Source of the DNA: Thioglobus_B sp964566765 | Lineage (GTDB): Bacteria; Pseudomonadota; Gammaproteobacteria; PS1; Pseudothioglobaceae | Assembly (NCBI GenBank): GCA_964566765.1 | Contig: CAZMJI010000046.1 | Coordinates: 1 to 8,266 of the forward strand | Reading direction: 5' to 3' | Length of the DNA stretch: 8,266 nucleotides | Part shown: piece after piece, positions 1-5,177 of the stretch | How the letters are laid out: the number at the start of each line of letters is the position of its first letter | How positions within the stretch are numbered: position 1 is the stretch's first letter | Position numbers and translations under genes: made by a program | The notes under the pieces: generated by a model | What the model saw: the letters and a program-made list of their open reading frames with translations, nothing else | What the model was told of the DNA's origin: nothing | Databases searched by the model: none

Positions 1-41
1 ATTGCGCCTAACATAATACGATATTATAAGTGTTTTTAAGA

Positions 42-118
42 TGGCGGAGCGGACGGGATTCGAACCCGCGACCCCCTGCGTGACAGGCAGGTATTCTAAC
101 CAGCTGAACTACCGCTCC
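42..118 (-). tRNA. tRNA-Asp (anticodon GTC)
   Basis: Reading the minus strand gives a complete 77-nt cloverleaf. The 7-bp acceptor stem is GGAGCGG/CCGCTCC, the discriminator base is G73 as expected for tRNA-Asp, and the 3' CCA is encoded (complement at 42-44). The anticodon GTC is the complement of 82-84, in a loop closed by a CCTGC/GCAGG stem. The T arm carries the usual TTCGAAT loop. It is the second tRNA of a pair, 10 bases downstream of tRNA-Val, and the two were probably cut from one precursor. The 41 bases left of it hold no clear terminator, so the transcript may continue beyond the window. Confidence 0.98.
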
Positions 119-128
119 GAATTTTTTT

Positions 129-204
129 TGGTGGGCGCTACAAGACTTGAACTTGTGACCCTCGCCTTGTAAGGGCGATGCTCTACCAACTGAGCTAAGC
201 GCCC
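129..204 (-). tRNA. tRNA-Val (anticodon TAC)
   Basis: The minus strand folds into a 76-nt cloverleaf. The acceptor stem is a perfect 7 bp (GGGCGCT/AGCGCCC), the discriminator is A73, and CCA is encoded (complement at 129-131). The anticodon TAC is the complement of 169-171, in a CTTACAA loop on a CGCC/GGCG stem. A73 and the A35-C36 anticodon bases are the known valine identity elements. The gene begins directly after the T-tract of the hup terminator and is followed after 10 A/T-rich bases by tRNA-Asp. Confidence 0.98.
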
Positions 205-242
205 AAAAAAAATGCCCAACACTTGTATCAAGCACCGGGCAT
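205..242 (-). terminator. Rho-independent terminator of hup
   Basis: On the minus strand the outer stem ATGCCC/GGGCAT (212-217 with 237-242) is followed inward by four G-U wobble pairs and then CTTG/CAAG (222-225 with 229-232), closing on a three-base loop. The wobble segment pairs only as RNA. An uninterrupted U-tract (complement of 205-211) follows. It lies 16 bases past the hup stop codon and directly before the tRNA-Val 5' end. Confidence 0.85.
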
Positions 243-271
243 ATTATACTGAAAAAATTTACGAATTTACA
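243..271 (-). promoter_or_regulatory. Candidate promoter for the tRNA-Val/tRNA-Asp pair
   Basis: A perfect -10 box TATAAT (complement of 243-248) lies 17 bases from a weak -35-like TGTAAA (complement of 266-271, 3 of 6 consensus bases), which falls in the last codons of hup. The start would be near 236, and the bases after the -10 box are GC-rich, as in stringently controlled stable-RNA promoters. The tRNAs need a promoter here because the hup terminator lies between them and hup. This is inferred from sequence alone. Confidence 0.5.
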
Positions 272-534
272 GATTCTTTCAGTAATTTTCCTGCTTTAAA
301 TGCTGGCACTTTAGAAGCCGCGATTTGAATGGTTGCGCCGGTCTGAGGATTACGACCAGAACGTGCTGCACGGTCTCTTACTAAAAAGCTACCAAAGCCT
401 GCAATAGCTACGCTATCACCTGCTGATAGTGAAGAAGTAATCGCGCCGATTGCCGCGTCTAGTGCGCGTGCTGCGTCTGCTTTTGTTAAACCTGAATTTT
501 CAGCCATTGCTGCTACTAAATCCGCTTTGTTCAT
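259..534 (-). CDS. hup: DNA-binding protein HU (beta-like)
   Basis: This is a small nucleoid-associated protein that binds and bends DNA as a dimer and helps compact the chromosome. The 91-residue product has the standard HU length and layout: an N-terminal helix pair with hydrophobic dimer core (about 1-40), the GFGSF turn (47-51), and the DNA-binding arm with GRNPQTG (60-66), whose Pro63 is the residue that intercalates into DNA. The C-terminal segment KVPAFKAGKLLK closes the fold. The ATG start is supported by AAGGAG (complement of 544-549) nine bases upstream. It is a single-gene unit with its own promoter and terminator, followed by two tRNAs. In many gammaproteobacteria hupB sits next to lon; here the upstream neighbour is ccmG instead. 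The HU family is certain; beta rather than alpha type is a weaker call. Confidence 0.96.
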   Translation of the reverse strand: MNKADLVAAMAENSGLTKADAARALDAAIGAITSSLSAGDSVAIAGFGSFLVRDRAARSGRNPQTGATIQIAASKVPAFKAGKLLKESVNS

Positions 535-610
535 ATCTTTTTTCTCCTTTATATGGTCAACGTGTGTTTCTAGTTAAAATTGGATGCTTTTATTGCAAAG
601 CTCTTTTCGA

Positions 611-638
611 ATTATCCATTAAAAAGGCCTGCTGTCAA
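611..638 (-). promoter_or_regulatory. Sigma-70-type promoter of hup
   Basis: A perfect -35 box TTGACA (complement of 633-638) is separated by 16 bases from GATAAT (complement of 611-616, 5 of 6 bases). The predicted start near 604 gives an untranslated leader of about 70 bases before the hup ATG. It lies in the 132-base gap between ccmG and hup, which otherwise shows no clear terminator for the ccm genes. Confidence 0.7.
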
Positions 639-666
639 TGGGTTTTTACAAAAAATAGGGAAAACC

Positions 667-1206
667 TTATGAATTAGATTTTGCTGATATTTTGAGACGC
701 TGAATCAAAGGAAAAAGTTCCTTTTCCCAAATTTGTGGTGTGAGCTGACCAATGCGCTTATAACGAATTACCCCTTGCGCATCAACCAAAAAAGTCTCTG
801 GCGTGGCATACACACCCAATTCCAGACCTAGTTTACCCGCTTGATCAAAGATAATGGCATCATAAGGATTGCCCAAACGCTGTAGGAAAAAGCGCCCATC
901 CTGCTTGGTGTCCTTATAGTTAATGCCCAGCATCTGCACTTGATTCAACCTGGCAATGTGGTTAAGCATATCATGCTCAGCGCGACAGGTGGTACACCAA
1001 GAAGCCCATACATTCACCAGTGATAACTGGCCCTCTAATTTGTCGCCAATGAAATAAGACTGATCAGTCTCAAAATCACGCGCCTCTAAATTGGGGAAGC
1101 TTTTACCAATCAATGGTGAGGGTAGTTTTTTGGGATCAAGGTCTAGCCCAATATATAAAAAGCCCGCCAAAACCAAAAACAGCATTAGGGGTAGAAACTT
1201 CTTCAT
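667..1206 (-). CDS. ccmG: Thiol:disulfide interchange protein CcmG (DsbE)
   Basis: This is a membrane-anchored periplasmic thioredoxin-like protein that helps keep the haem-binding CXXCH motif of apocytochrome c reduced during cytochrome c maturation. It has 179 residues, close to E. coli CcmG. A short positive N-terminus and hydrophobic segment (about 4-22) form the anchor. The redox motif lies in WASWCTTCRAEH with Cys71 and Cys74, and the cis-proline is Pro136 in GVYATPETF, a signature of the CcmG branch of thioredoxins. The active site is WCTTC rather than the usual WCPTC. The ATG overlaps the ccmE stop codon (ATGA) and has no clear Shine-Dalgarno, which points to translational coupling. 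It is the last ccm gene here; ccmF is not between it and ccmE, and ccmH does not follow. Confidence 0.95.
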   Translation of the reverse strand: MKKFLPLMLFLVLAGFLYIGLDLDPKKLPSPLIGKSFPNLEARDFETDQSYFIGDKLEGQLSLVNVWASWCTTCRAEHDMLNHIARLNQVQMLGINYKDTKQDGRFFLQRLGNPYDAIIFDQAGKLGLELGVYATPETFLVDAQGVIRYKRIGQLTPQIWEKELFPLIQRLKISAKSNS

Positions 1207-1625
1207 TGTGCTTGTTTGGATTTTGCCAAGGCGTCAGCCACTTCCGGTGGCATGTAGTTCTCATCATGTTTGGCCAACACCTCTGAGGCGGCAAACACGC
1301 CTTGTTTGAGTGACCCGGTGGCAATGATGCCCTGACCTTCTCTAAATAGATCTGGCAGAATGCCTTCGTAGCGTACCTTGAACTGGTTGGCATGATCGGT
1401 AATGTCAAACTCAACCTTGATACCGTCGCGCTTAACGCTACCTGTGGCTACCAAGCCGCCCAGACGAAAGCTCTTACCTTTAGGCGCCTTACCTTCAACC
1501 ACATCGGTTGGCGAGAAGAAGTAAAGCAGGTTCTCATTAAACGCCTTAATACCCAAATAGGCGGTTAAGCTCACACCCAGTACCAACAAGGCAACCAGCA
1601 CCATACGATTTTGTCTTTTGGTCAT
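1203..1625 (-). CDS. ccmE: Cytochrome c maturation haem chaperone CcmE
   Basis: This is a periplasmic haem chaperone that receives haem from CcmC, binds it covalently, and hands it to the CcmF/H ligase. The 140-residue product has an N-terminal membrane anchor (about 8-28), then an OB-fold beta-barrel containing the conserved stretch FRLGGLV (53-59). The haem-attachment histidine is His120 in LAKHDENYMPPEV, with the conserved Tyr124 four residues on, corresponding to E. coli His130 and Tyr134. The ATG overlaps the ccmD stop (ATGA at 1622-1625), and its own stop overlaps the ccmG start in the same way. The purine-rich GAGAGAAG upstream is only a weak ribosome-binding site. All family hallmarks are present, so it should be functional. 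Confidence 0.97.
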   Translation of the reverse strand: MTKRQNRMVLVALLVLGVSLTAYLGIKAFNENLLYFFSPTDVVEGKAPKGKSFRLGGLVATGSVKRDGIKVEFDITDHANQFKVRYEGILPDLFREGQGIIATGSLKQGVFAASEVLAKHDENYMPPEVADALAKSKQAQ

Positions 1626-1798
1626 AAGGACTTCTCTCTATTGTATTTAACCAATAAGGCTTGATGTACTTGTTTGCGAATAACGCGGGTGCGCCACACC
1701 AAGACACTGAGTGTAATCAACGCCAACAAATAAGACGACCAAATATAAAAGGCATATTTGCCATAAGGCAAAAACGCAAAGTACTCTGCCAATGTCAT
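1622..1798 (-). CDS. ccmD: Haem exporter protein CcmD (small membrane subunit)
   Basis: This is a small integral membrane protein that bridges CcmC, CcmE and the CcmAB ABC transporter and is needed to release holo-CcmE. I place the start at the internal ATG at 1798, giving 58 residues. That ATG forms an ATGA overlap with the ccmC stop and has AGAGG a few bases upstream. The upstream in-frame start at 1831 would lie inside ccmC and add 11 non-conserved residues. Visible features are the family's aromatic stretch GKYAFYIWSSY (13-23), one membrane helix (about 16-35) and a basic C-terminal tail. Identification rests on position between ccmC and ccmE plus this pattern, since CcmD sequences diverge widely. 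Confidence 0.92.
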   Translation of the reverse strand: MTLAEYFAFLPYGKYAFYIWSSYLLALITLSVLVWRTRVIRKQVHQALLVKYNREKSL

Positions 1799-2547
1799 TT
1801 CGCCTCTCCCATAATTAAGTCTTTGACCCAACGCAGGTTTTGATTTTGTATCAATACCTCAGAGCGTGCACGCATCAACATAAACGCCACATAGAACAAT
1901 TGGAAGGCGATGCTCATCAGAATCAATGGCATTAACATGTCTGAGTGAATCGCTGGCTGTGCAATCTTCTCAATCGAACTGACTGAGGCACCTTGATGCA
2001 GCGTGTTCCACCAGGTTACTGAATAATGAATAATTGGCAGATTCACCAAACCCACCAAGGCTAACACTGAAGAGGCTTTAGCCGCCGTCTTAGGATTGTC
2101 AAAAGCATTGTTGAGCGACATGTAGGCTAGGTATAAAAACAATAAGATCAACTCAGAGGTTAAGCGTGCATCCCAGACCCACCAGGTGCCCCACATCGGT
2201 TTGCCCCAAATGCTACCGGTTGCCAGGGCTAAAAAAGTAAAGGCCGCACCAATCGGCGCCGACACCTTGGCCACCACATTGGCCAGTTTAATTTGCCAAA
2301 TTAGACCGATACCGCCAGCGATCGCCATGACCAAGTAGATAAACATACTCATCCAAGCGCTGGGCACATGGATATACATAATACGATAACTCTCACCTTG
2401 TTGATAATCGGCCGGTGCAATCACCAAACCCCAATACAGACCGACCAGGGTTAGGGCGATAAAGGGGTAAAGAAACCAAGGAATTAGCTTGGCACTAATG
2501 CGATAAAAATTTTGTGGTGAGGCAAAAGCCTGAATCCATTTCCACAT
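1795..2547 (-). CDS. ccmC: Haem exporter protein CcmC
   Basis: This is a multi-spanning inner-membrane protein of the haem-handling family that presents periplasmic haem to CcmE. The 250-residue product matches the family length (E. coli 245). The tryptophan-rich WWD motif runs through WGTWWVWDARLTSEL (119-133). The two axial haem-ligand histidines are His60 in YIHVPSAW and His184 in TLHQGAS, at the same numbers as in E. coli. Six hydrophobic segments are visible, at roughly 22-45, 62-86, 97-112, 132-148, 158-176 and 203-225. The N-terminus MWKW resembles known CcmC starts, supporting this ATG although no good Shine-Dalgarno precedes it. It lies 37 bases after tsaB. ccmA and ccmB, its usual upstream partners, are not adjacent. 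Confidence 0.97.
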   Translation of the reverse strand: MWKWIQAFASPQNFYRISAKLIPWFLYPFIALTLVGLYWGLVIAPADYQQGESYRIMYIHVPSAWMSMFIYLVMAIAGGIGLIWQIKLANVVAKVSAPIGAAFTFLALATGSIWGKPMWGTWWVWDARLTSELILLFLYLAYMSLNNAFDNPKTAAKASSVLALVGLVNLPIIHYSVTWWNTLHQGASVSSIEKIAQPAIHSDMLMPLILMSIAFQLFYVAFMLMRARSEVLIQNQNLRWVKDLIMGEAK

Positions 2548-2584
2548 AAACTAGTGATAACAATCTGTTGGTAAATTCACAGAA

Positions 2585-3235
2585 TTATTTTAAAGACTTT
2601 TGCGCCACATTGTTACGTAAATAGGTTGGCAGTGGCAAAGTGCTGTCTGTTGTGCGCTGCTGGGTAAGTGCCATCTCGATCATATCTTCAGCCCTAGGAT
2701 AAAGCGCTGAGTGATGCTGGGTGACGCCACTGGCTGTAGATAAGGCTTTTGTATAAGCGCCCCAGCCACTACCTGCGCCGACAAAGTCATCATCAAGCTG
2801 CGGCACATCCTCAGGTTTTTTTAACAACTCGGGACCCAACTGCCCGGCTTCATATACCCCCCAATACACCTCGCTCATGCGCGCATCCAAGGCAACTGCA
2901 ATGCGTTCTGCACCCAACTGCTTGGCTGCGCCATAGCCTAACACTTCCAAAGTCGATAAGCCCAGTGTTGGAATCTTGTGGGCATAGGACAGACCTTGCG
3001 CCACGCCCACGCACATGCGCACACCGGTAAAAGCGCCAGGGCCTTTGGTGTAACAAATCAACTCAATCTCGCTCGGCTTAATGCCGGCTTCAGTAAAGAT
3101 CTCATCACATAAGTTCAGCACCAGACCCGAGGATTTTGCCACCCCTTGGACAAGACGATGATAAGTCTGACCCGAGTGCGATAAGCACACTGACAAAACT
3201 TCGGTACAGGTATCGATGGCTAGAATGGTTTGCAT
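2585..3235 (-). CDS. tsaB: tRNA threonylcarbamoyladenosine biosynthesis protein TsaB
   Basis: This is a cytoplasmic, inactive paralogue of the Kae1/TsaD ATPase family. It forms a complex with TsaD and TsaE to make t6A at position 37 of tRNAs that read ANN codons. The 216-residue protein begins with the family opening ILAIDTCTEVLSV (4-16). It has the diagnostic GPGAFTGVR (65-73) followed by GVAQGLSYA (77-85), the segment DARMSEVYWGVY (117-128), and ends with YLRNNVAQK (205-213), a common TsaB terminus. The ATG lies 4 bases after the glycosyltransferase stop codon with no strong ribosome-binding site, which suggests coupling. The association with ccm genes looks like co-transcription and not a shared pathway. 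Confidence 0.95.
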   Translation of the reverse strand: MQTILAIDTCTEVLSVCLSHSGQTYHRLVQGVAKSSGLVLNLCDEIFTEAGIKPSEIELICYTKGPGAFTGVRMCVGVAQGLSYAHKIPTLGLSTLEVLGYGAAKQLGAERIAVALDARMSEVYWGVYEAGQLGPELLKKPEDVPQLDDDFVGAGSGWGAYTKALSTASGVTQHHSALYPRAEDMIEMALTQQRTTDSTLPLPTYLRNNVAQKSLK

Positions 3236-3239
3236 AAGC

Positions 3240-3899
3240 TTATTTTACAATTTTTTGGTAACGATGATACAACTGCAAGACCAAATCTCGTCGCCCAGCC
3301 AAACGCTTGGGATGTTTCACCGGATGGTAGTAGCTTGGCCCTTTTACCAGGGCAACCAAGGTGGCCACCTCTGCTAAAGATAGGCGCTCAATCGGCTTAT
3401 TAAAATAAAACTTTGCGGCGCGATGAAAGCCTCTTACCTCACGATTGCCTTGCTGACCCAAATACACCGTATTAAGATAACGATTTAAAATAAAGGTTTT
3501 GTCAAAATTAAGCTCTAACAAGTAGGCCATCAGTGCTTCCTTGGTTTTGCGACCCAGGGTTTTTTCTCGACTAAGTAAGGTGTTCTTAACCAACTGCTGG
3601 GTAATGGTACTGGCACCACGTAGTGGCTTATCTGCCCATAGATGATCGCGCAAGACGCGTAGAATTTCCTTCACATCAACCCCATGATGCTCAAAATACG
3701 ATTGGTCCTCTACCAGCAGCAACATGTTGATCACCATTTTAGGCTGTTGCTCATAGCTGAGATCGTCACTGGCACCAGATTGCTGAAAGCTTTGCTGCAC
3801 CAGGGTATTCAGCTGCCAAATATAGGCAGTTAGTGCTAATACAGCGAGCAGTAATAACCATTTGACAAATCGACGTTTCAACAAAAGTACCTTAATCAA
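3240..3899 (-). CDS. Monofunctional peptidoglycan glycosyltransferase (GT51), PBP1B-like
   Basis: This is predicted to polymerise lipid II into glycan strands at the outer face of the inner membrane. Of 219 residues, a basic start and one membrane helix (about 12-30) precede a GT51 domain. The motifs are EDQSYFEHHG (64-73) with catalytic Glu64, GASTITQQLVKN (95-106), RKTKEALMAYLLE (117-129) with the second Glu121, and ILNRYLNTVYLG (137-148). The 57-residue spacing of the two glutamates equals that of E. coli PBP1B (233 and 290). The stretch from GQQGNREVRGF through VKGPSYYHP resembles PBP1B more than MtgA, yet no transpeptidase domain follows: the gene stops 4 bases before tsaB. The start is TTG at 3899; TTG at 3884 with AAGG upstream is the alternative. 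The family is certain. The name mtgA would fit by function, but orthology is uncertain. Confidence 0.9.
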   Translation of the reverse strand: MIKVLLLKRRFVKWLLLLAVLALTAYIWQLNTLVQQSFQQSGASDDLSYEQQPKMVINMLLLVEDQSYFEHHGVDVKEILRVLRDHLWADKPLRGASTITQQLVKNTLLSREKTLGRKTKEALMAYLLELNFDKTFILNRYLNTVYLGQQGNREVRGFHRAAKFYFNKPIERLSLAEVATLVALVKGPSYYHPVKHPKRLAGRRDLVLQLYHRYQKIVK

Positions 3900-3907
3900 G
3901 GATAAAA

Positions 3908-3911
3908 CCCT
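3908..3911 (-). promoter_or_regulatory. Ribosome-binding site supporting a TTG start
   Basis: AGGG on the minus strand lies 8 bases before the TTG at 3899, a good Shine-Dalgarno distance. No in-frame ATG exists near this end of the glycosyltransferase gene, so a non-ATG start is required. A second TTG at 3884, preceded by AAGG five bases upstream, is also possible and would remove five residues. Confidence 0.45.
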
Positions 3912-3941
3912 GATTTTACCGCGATTTTAGTGAAATTACGC

Positions 3942-3970
3942 TTGTCAATCAGACGCAACTCATATAAAAT
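3942..3970 (+). promoter_or_regulatory. Promoter of the rpsF-rpsR-rplI operon
   Basis: The -35 box TTGTCA (3942-3947, 5 of 6 consensus) and -10 box TAAAAT (3965-3970, 5 of 6) are 17 bases apart. Transcription would start near 3977, after a GC-rich stretch typical of growth-rate-regulated promoters, leaving a leader of about 63 bases. The -35 box overlaps a perfect TTGACA on the other strand. Confidence 0.7.
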
Positions 3971-3983
3971 AGTCGCCTGCCTT

Positions 3984-4008
3984 GCTTGATCACCAAAGGG
4001 TGGCAAGC
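3984..4008 (+). promoter_or_regulatory. Hairpin in the rpsF leader, candidate S6:S18 autoregulatory site
   Basis: A two-part stem-loop lies between the predicted start and the rpsF ribosome-binding site. The outer stem is GCTTG (3984-3988) with CAAGC (4004-4008), then a small asymmetric internal loop, then CACC (3991-3994) with GGTG (3999-4002) closing on AAAG. An alternative outer register pairs 3981-3985 with 4003-4007. In many bacteria the S6:S18 complex represses this operon by binding its leader. The CCG trinucleotide I associate with that motif is not seen here, so the assignment is tentative. Confidence 0.4.
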
Positions 4009-4039
4009 TATTTTAATAACCATAAGGAGAAGCAAACTC

Positions 4040-4369
4040 ATGAGACATTATGAGATCACACTAATTGTGCATCCAGATCAATCTAGTCAGGTTGACACAA
4101 TGATGGACAAATACAAAGAAATTATCACTGCGGCTGGCGGCCAAGTACACCGCGAGGAAGACTGGGGTCGTAAACACCTGGCTTACCCAATCAAAAAAAT
4201 CTATAAGGCGCATTACTTAATGATGAACATTGAGTGCGACCAAGATACATTGGACAAGCTAAGCTACAACTTCCGTTTCAACGATGCCATTCTTAGAAAC
4301 CTAGTTATCGCTAAAAAAGAAGCAATCACTGAGCCTTCAATCATGATGGCTAACAAGGACAAAGAATAG
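4040..4369 (+). CDS. rpsF: 30S ribosomal protein S6
   Basis: S6 pairs with S18 on the platform of the 30S subunit. The ATG at 4040 is chosen because AAGGAG (4024-4029) lies 10 bases upstream and the product then begins MRHYEITLIVHPDQ, the usual S6 N-terminus. An upstream in-frame ATG at 3986 would add 18 unrelated residues and fall in the leader. The 109-residue protein shows the conserved WGRKHLAYPIKK (42-53) and FRFNDAILRNLVI (78-90). It is shorter than E. coli S6 (131) because it lacks the long acidic C-terminal tail that RimK extends with glutamates there. It is the first gene of the operon, 9 bases before rpsR, with no priB between them. Confidence 0.97.
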   Translation: MRHYEITLIVHPDQSSQVDTMMDKYKEIITAAGGQVHREEDWGRKHLAYPIKKIYKAHYLMMNIECDQDTLDKLSYNFRFNDAILRNLVIAKKEAITEPSIMMANKDKE

Positions 4370-4378
4370 GAGAGGATC

Positions 4379-4633
4379 ATGGCCAAGCAACAAAAGAGAA
4401 AACGTAAGCCACAGATTAAAGTTAATACTTTTTGCCGCTTCACAGCTGCAGGTGTAACTGAGATTGACTACAAAGATGTAGACACCCTACTAAAGAACAT
4501 TGATGAAAGCGGCAAGATCACCCCGTCTAGAATGACAGGTACCAGTGCCAAATTCCAACGTCAGCTAACCACGGCAATTAAGCGTGCAAGATTCTTGGCG
4601 CTAATTCCTTACACTGACAAGCACAAGAAATAA
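4379..4633 (+). CDS. rpsR: 30S ribosomal protein S18
   Basis: S18 is a small rRNA-binding protein that forms a heterodimer with S6 on the 30S platform. The product has 84 residues with a strongly basic N-terminus (2-12), the conserved FCRFTAAGVTEIDYKDVDTL (18-37), the SGKITPSRMTGTS segment (44-56) and the C-terminal KRARFLALIPYTD (68-80). Its ribosome-binding site AGGAGAGG (4368-4375) overlaps the rpsF stop codon, so S6 and S18 translation is probably coupled, which fits their one-to-one assembly. Confidence 0.98.
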   Translation: MAKQQKRKRKPQIKVNTFCRFTAAGVTEIDYKDVDTLLKNIDESGKITPSRMTGTSAKFQRQLTTAIKRARFLALIPYTDKHKK

Positions 4634-4644
4634 GGGAGCGTCAC

Positions 4645-5100
4645 ATGCAAGTAATTCTACTAGAGAAAATTCAAAAAGTTGGCAACCTAGGTGAGGTTGC
4701 GAATGTGAAAGCGGGTTATGCACGTAACTACCTAATCCCACAAGGCAAAGCTAAGCCAGCTACCAAAGCCAACATGGCTGAGTTTGAAGCGATGAAAGCT
4801 GACCTTGAGGCTAAAGAAGCAGCGACACTAGCAGCGGCTCAAGCGATTGAAGCTAAGATGGCTGGCGCTTCTTGCACCATTAAAGCTAACGCTGGTGATG
4901 AAGGCAAACTGTTTGGTTCAATCACCACAGCAGACATCGTTGCCTCACTAGCTGAGCAAGGCTTTGAAGTGGCTAAGCGTGACATCAACATGAGTGAAGC
5001 GATTCGCCACACAGGTGAGTATGAAGTGAGCGTATCACTACATACTGACATTTCAGTGGCGGTTCAAGTTGTGGTTGAGGCAGAGGGCGAAGAAGCTTAA
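4645..5100 (+). CDS. rplI: 50S ribosomal protein L9
   Basis: L9 binds 23S rRNA near the L1 stalk, spans out from the 50S subunit, and helps maintain reading frame. The 151 residues match the family (E. coli 149). The N-terminal RNA-binding domain includes KVGNLGEVANVKAGYARNYL (11-30) followed by IPQGKA. A long alanine- and charge-rich connecting helix follows (about 41-75). The C-terminal domain contains DEGKLFGSITTADI (85-98). The ATG is preceded by AGGGAG spanning the rpsR stop region. It is the last gene before an intrinsic terminator. Confidence 0.98.
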   Translation: MQVILLEKIQKVGNLGEVANVKAGYARNYLIPQGKAKPATKANMAEFEAMKADLEAKEAATLAAAQAIEAKMAGASCTIKANAGDEGKLFGSITTADIVASLAEQGFEVAKRDINMSEAIRHTGEYEVSVSLHTDISVAVQVVVEAEGEEA

Positions 5101-5135
5101 AGACCTTAAATTCACAGCAAAATTGCTTTAAAATT

Positions 5136-5161
5136 AAAAGTCCTCGCAAGAGGACTTTTTT
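5136..5161 (+). terminator. Rho-independent terminator after rplI
   Basis: A perfect 10-bp stem (5136-5145 with 5150-5159) with core GTCCTC/GAGGAC closes on a GCAA tetraloop of the stable GNRA class. A T-tract covers 5156-5161. It sits 35 bases after the rplI stop and 16 bases before the dnaB ATG. The A-rich left arm means it could also work on the other strand, but no minus-strand gene converges here. Confidence 0.9.
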
Positions 5162-5177
5162 ATTGCTACGGATTCCA

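Noticed and set aside
13..27. A/T-only inverted repeat ATAATA/TATTAT after tRNA-Asp, with a TATAAT on the minus strand
   Set aside because: The stem has no G-C pairs and no T-tract, so it is not a credible terminator, and no -35 box sits at the right distance for a promoter.
8..235. Minus-strand open frame of 75 codons over the tRNA pair
   Set aside because: It lies across two complete tRNA genes and a terminator; its residues are just translated tRNA sequence.
640..666. Possible ccmG terminator (GGTTTT paired with AAAACC)
   Set aside because: The stem is short with a large A/T-rich loop and no following T-tract on the minus strand; the ccm transcript may continue into hup.
1136..1414. 92-codon minus-strand frame overlapping ccmG and ccmE
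   Set aside because: It lies in another frame across two well-supported genes joined by an ATGA overlap and shows no recognisable domain.
3913..3929. TAAAAT boxes on the minus strand as a promoter for the GT51 glycosyltransferase
   Set aside because: Neither has a -35 match above 3 of 6 at 16-18 bases, so I could not assign a promoter with any confidence.
5116..5127. Small hairpin AGCA/TGCT between rplI and its terminator
   Set aside because: Only four base pairs; it is not stable enough to call next to the strong terminator.
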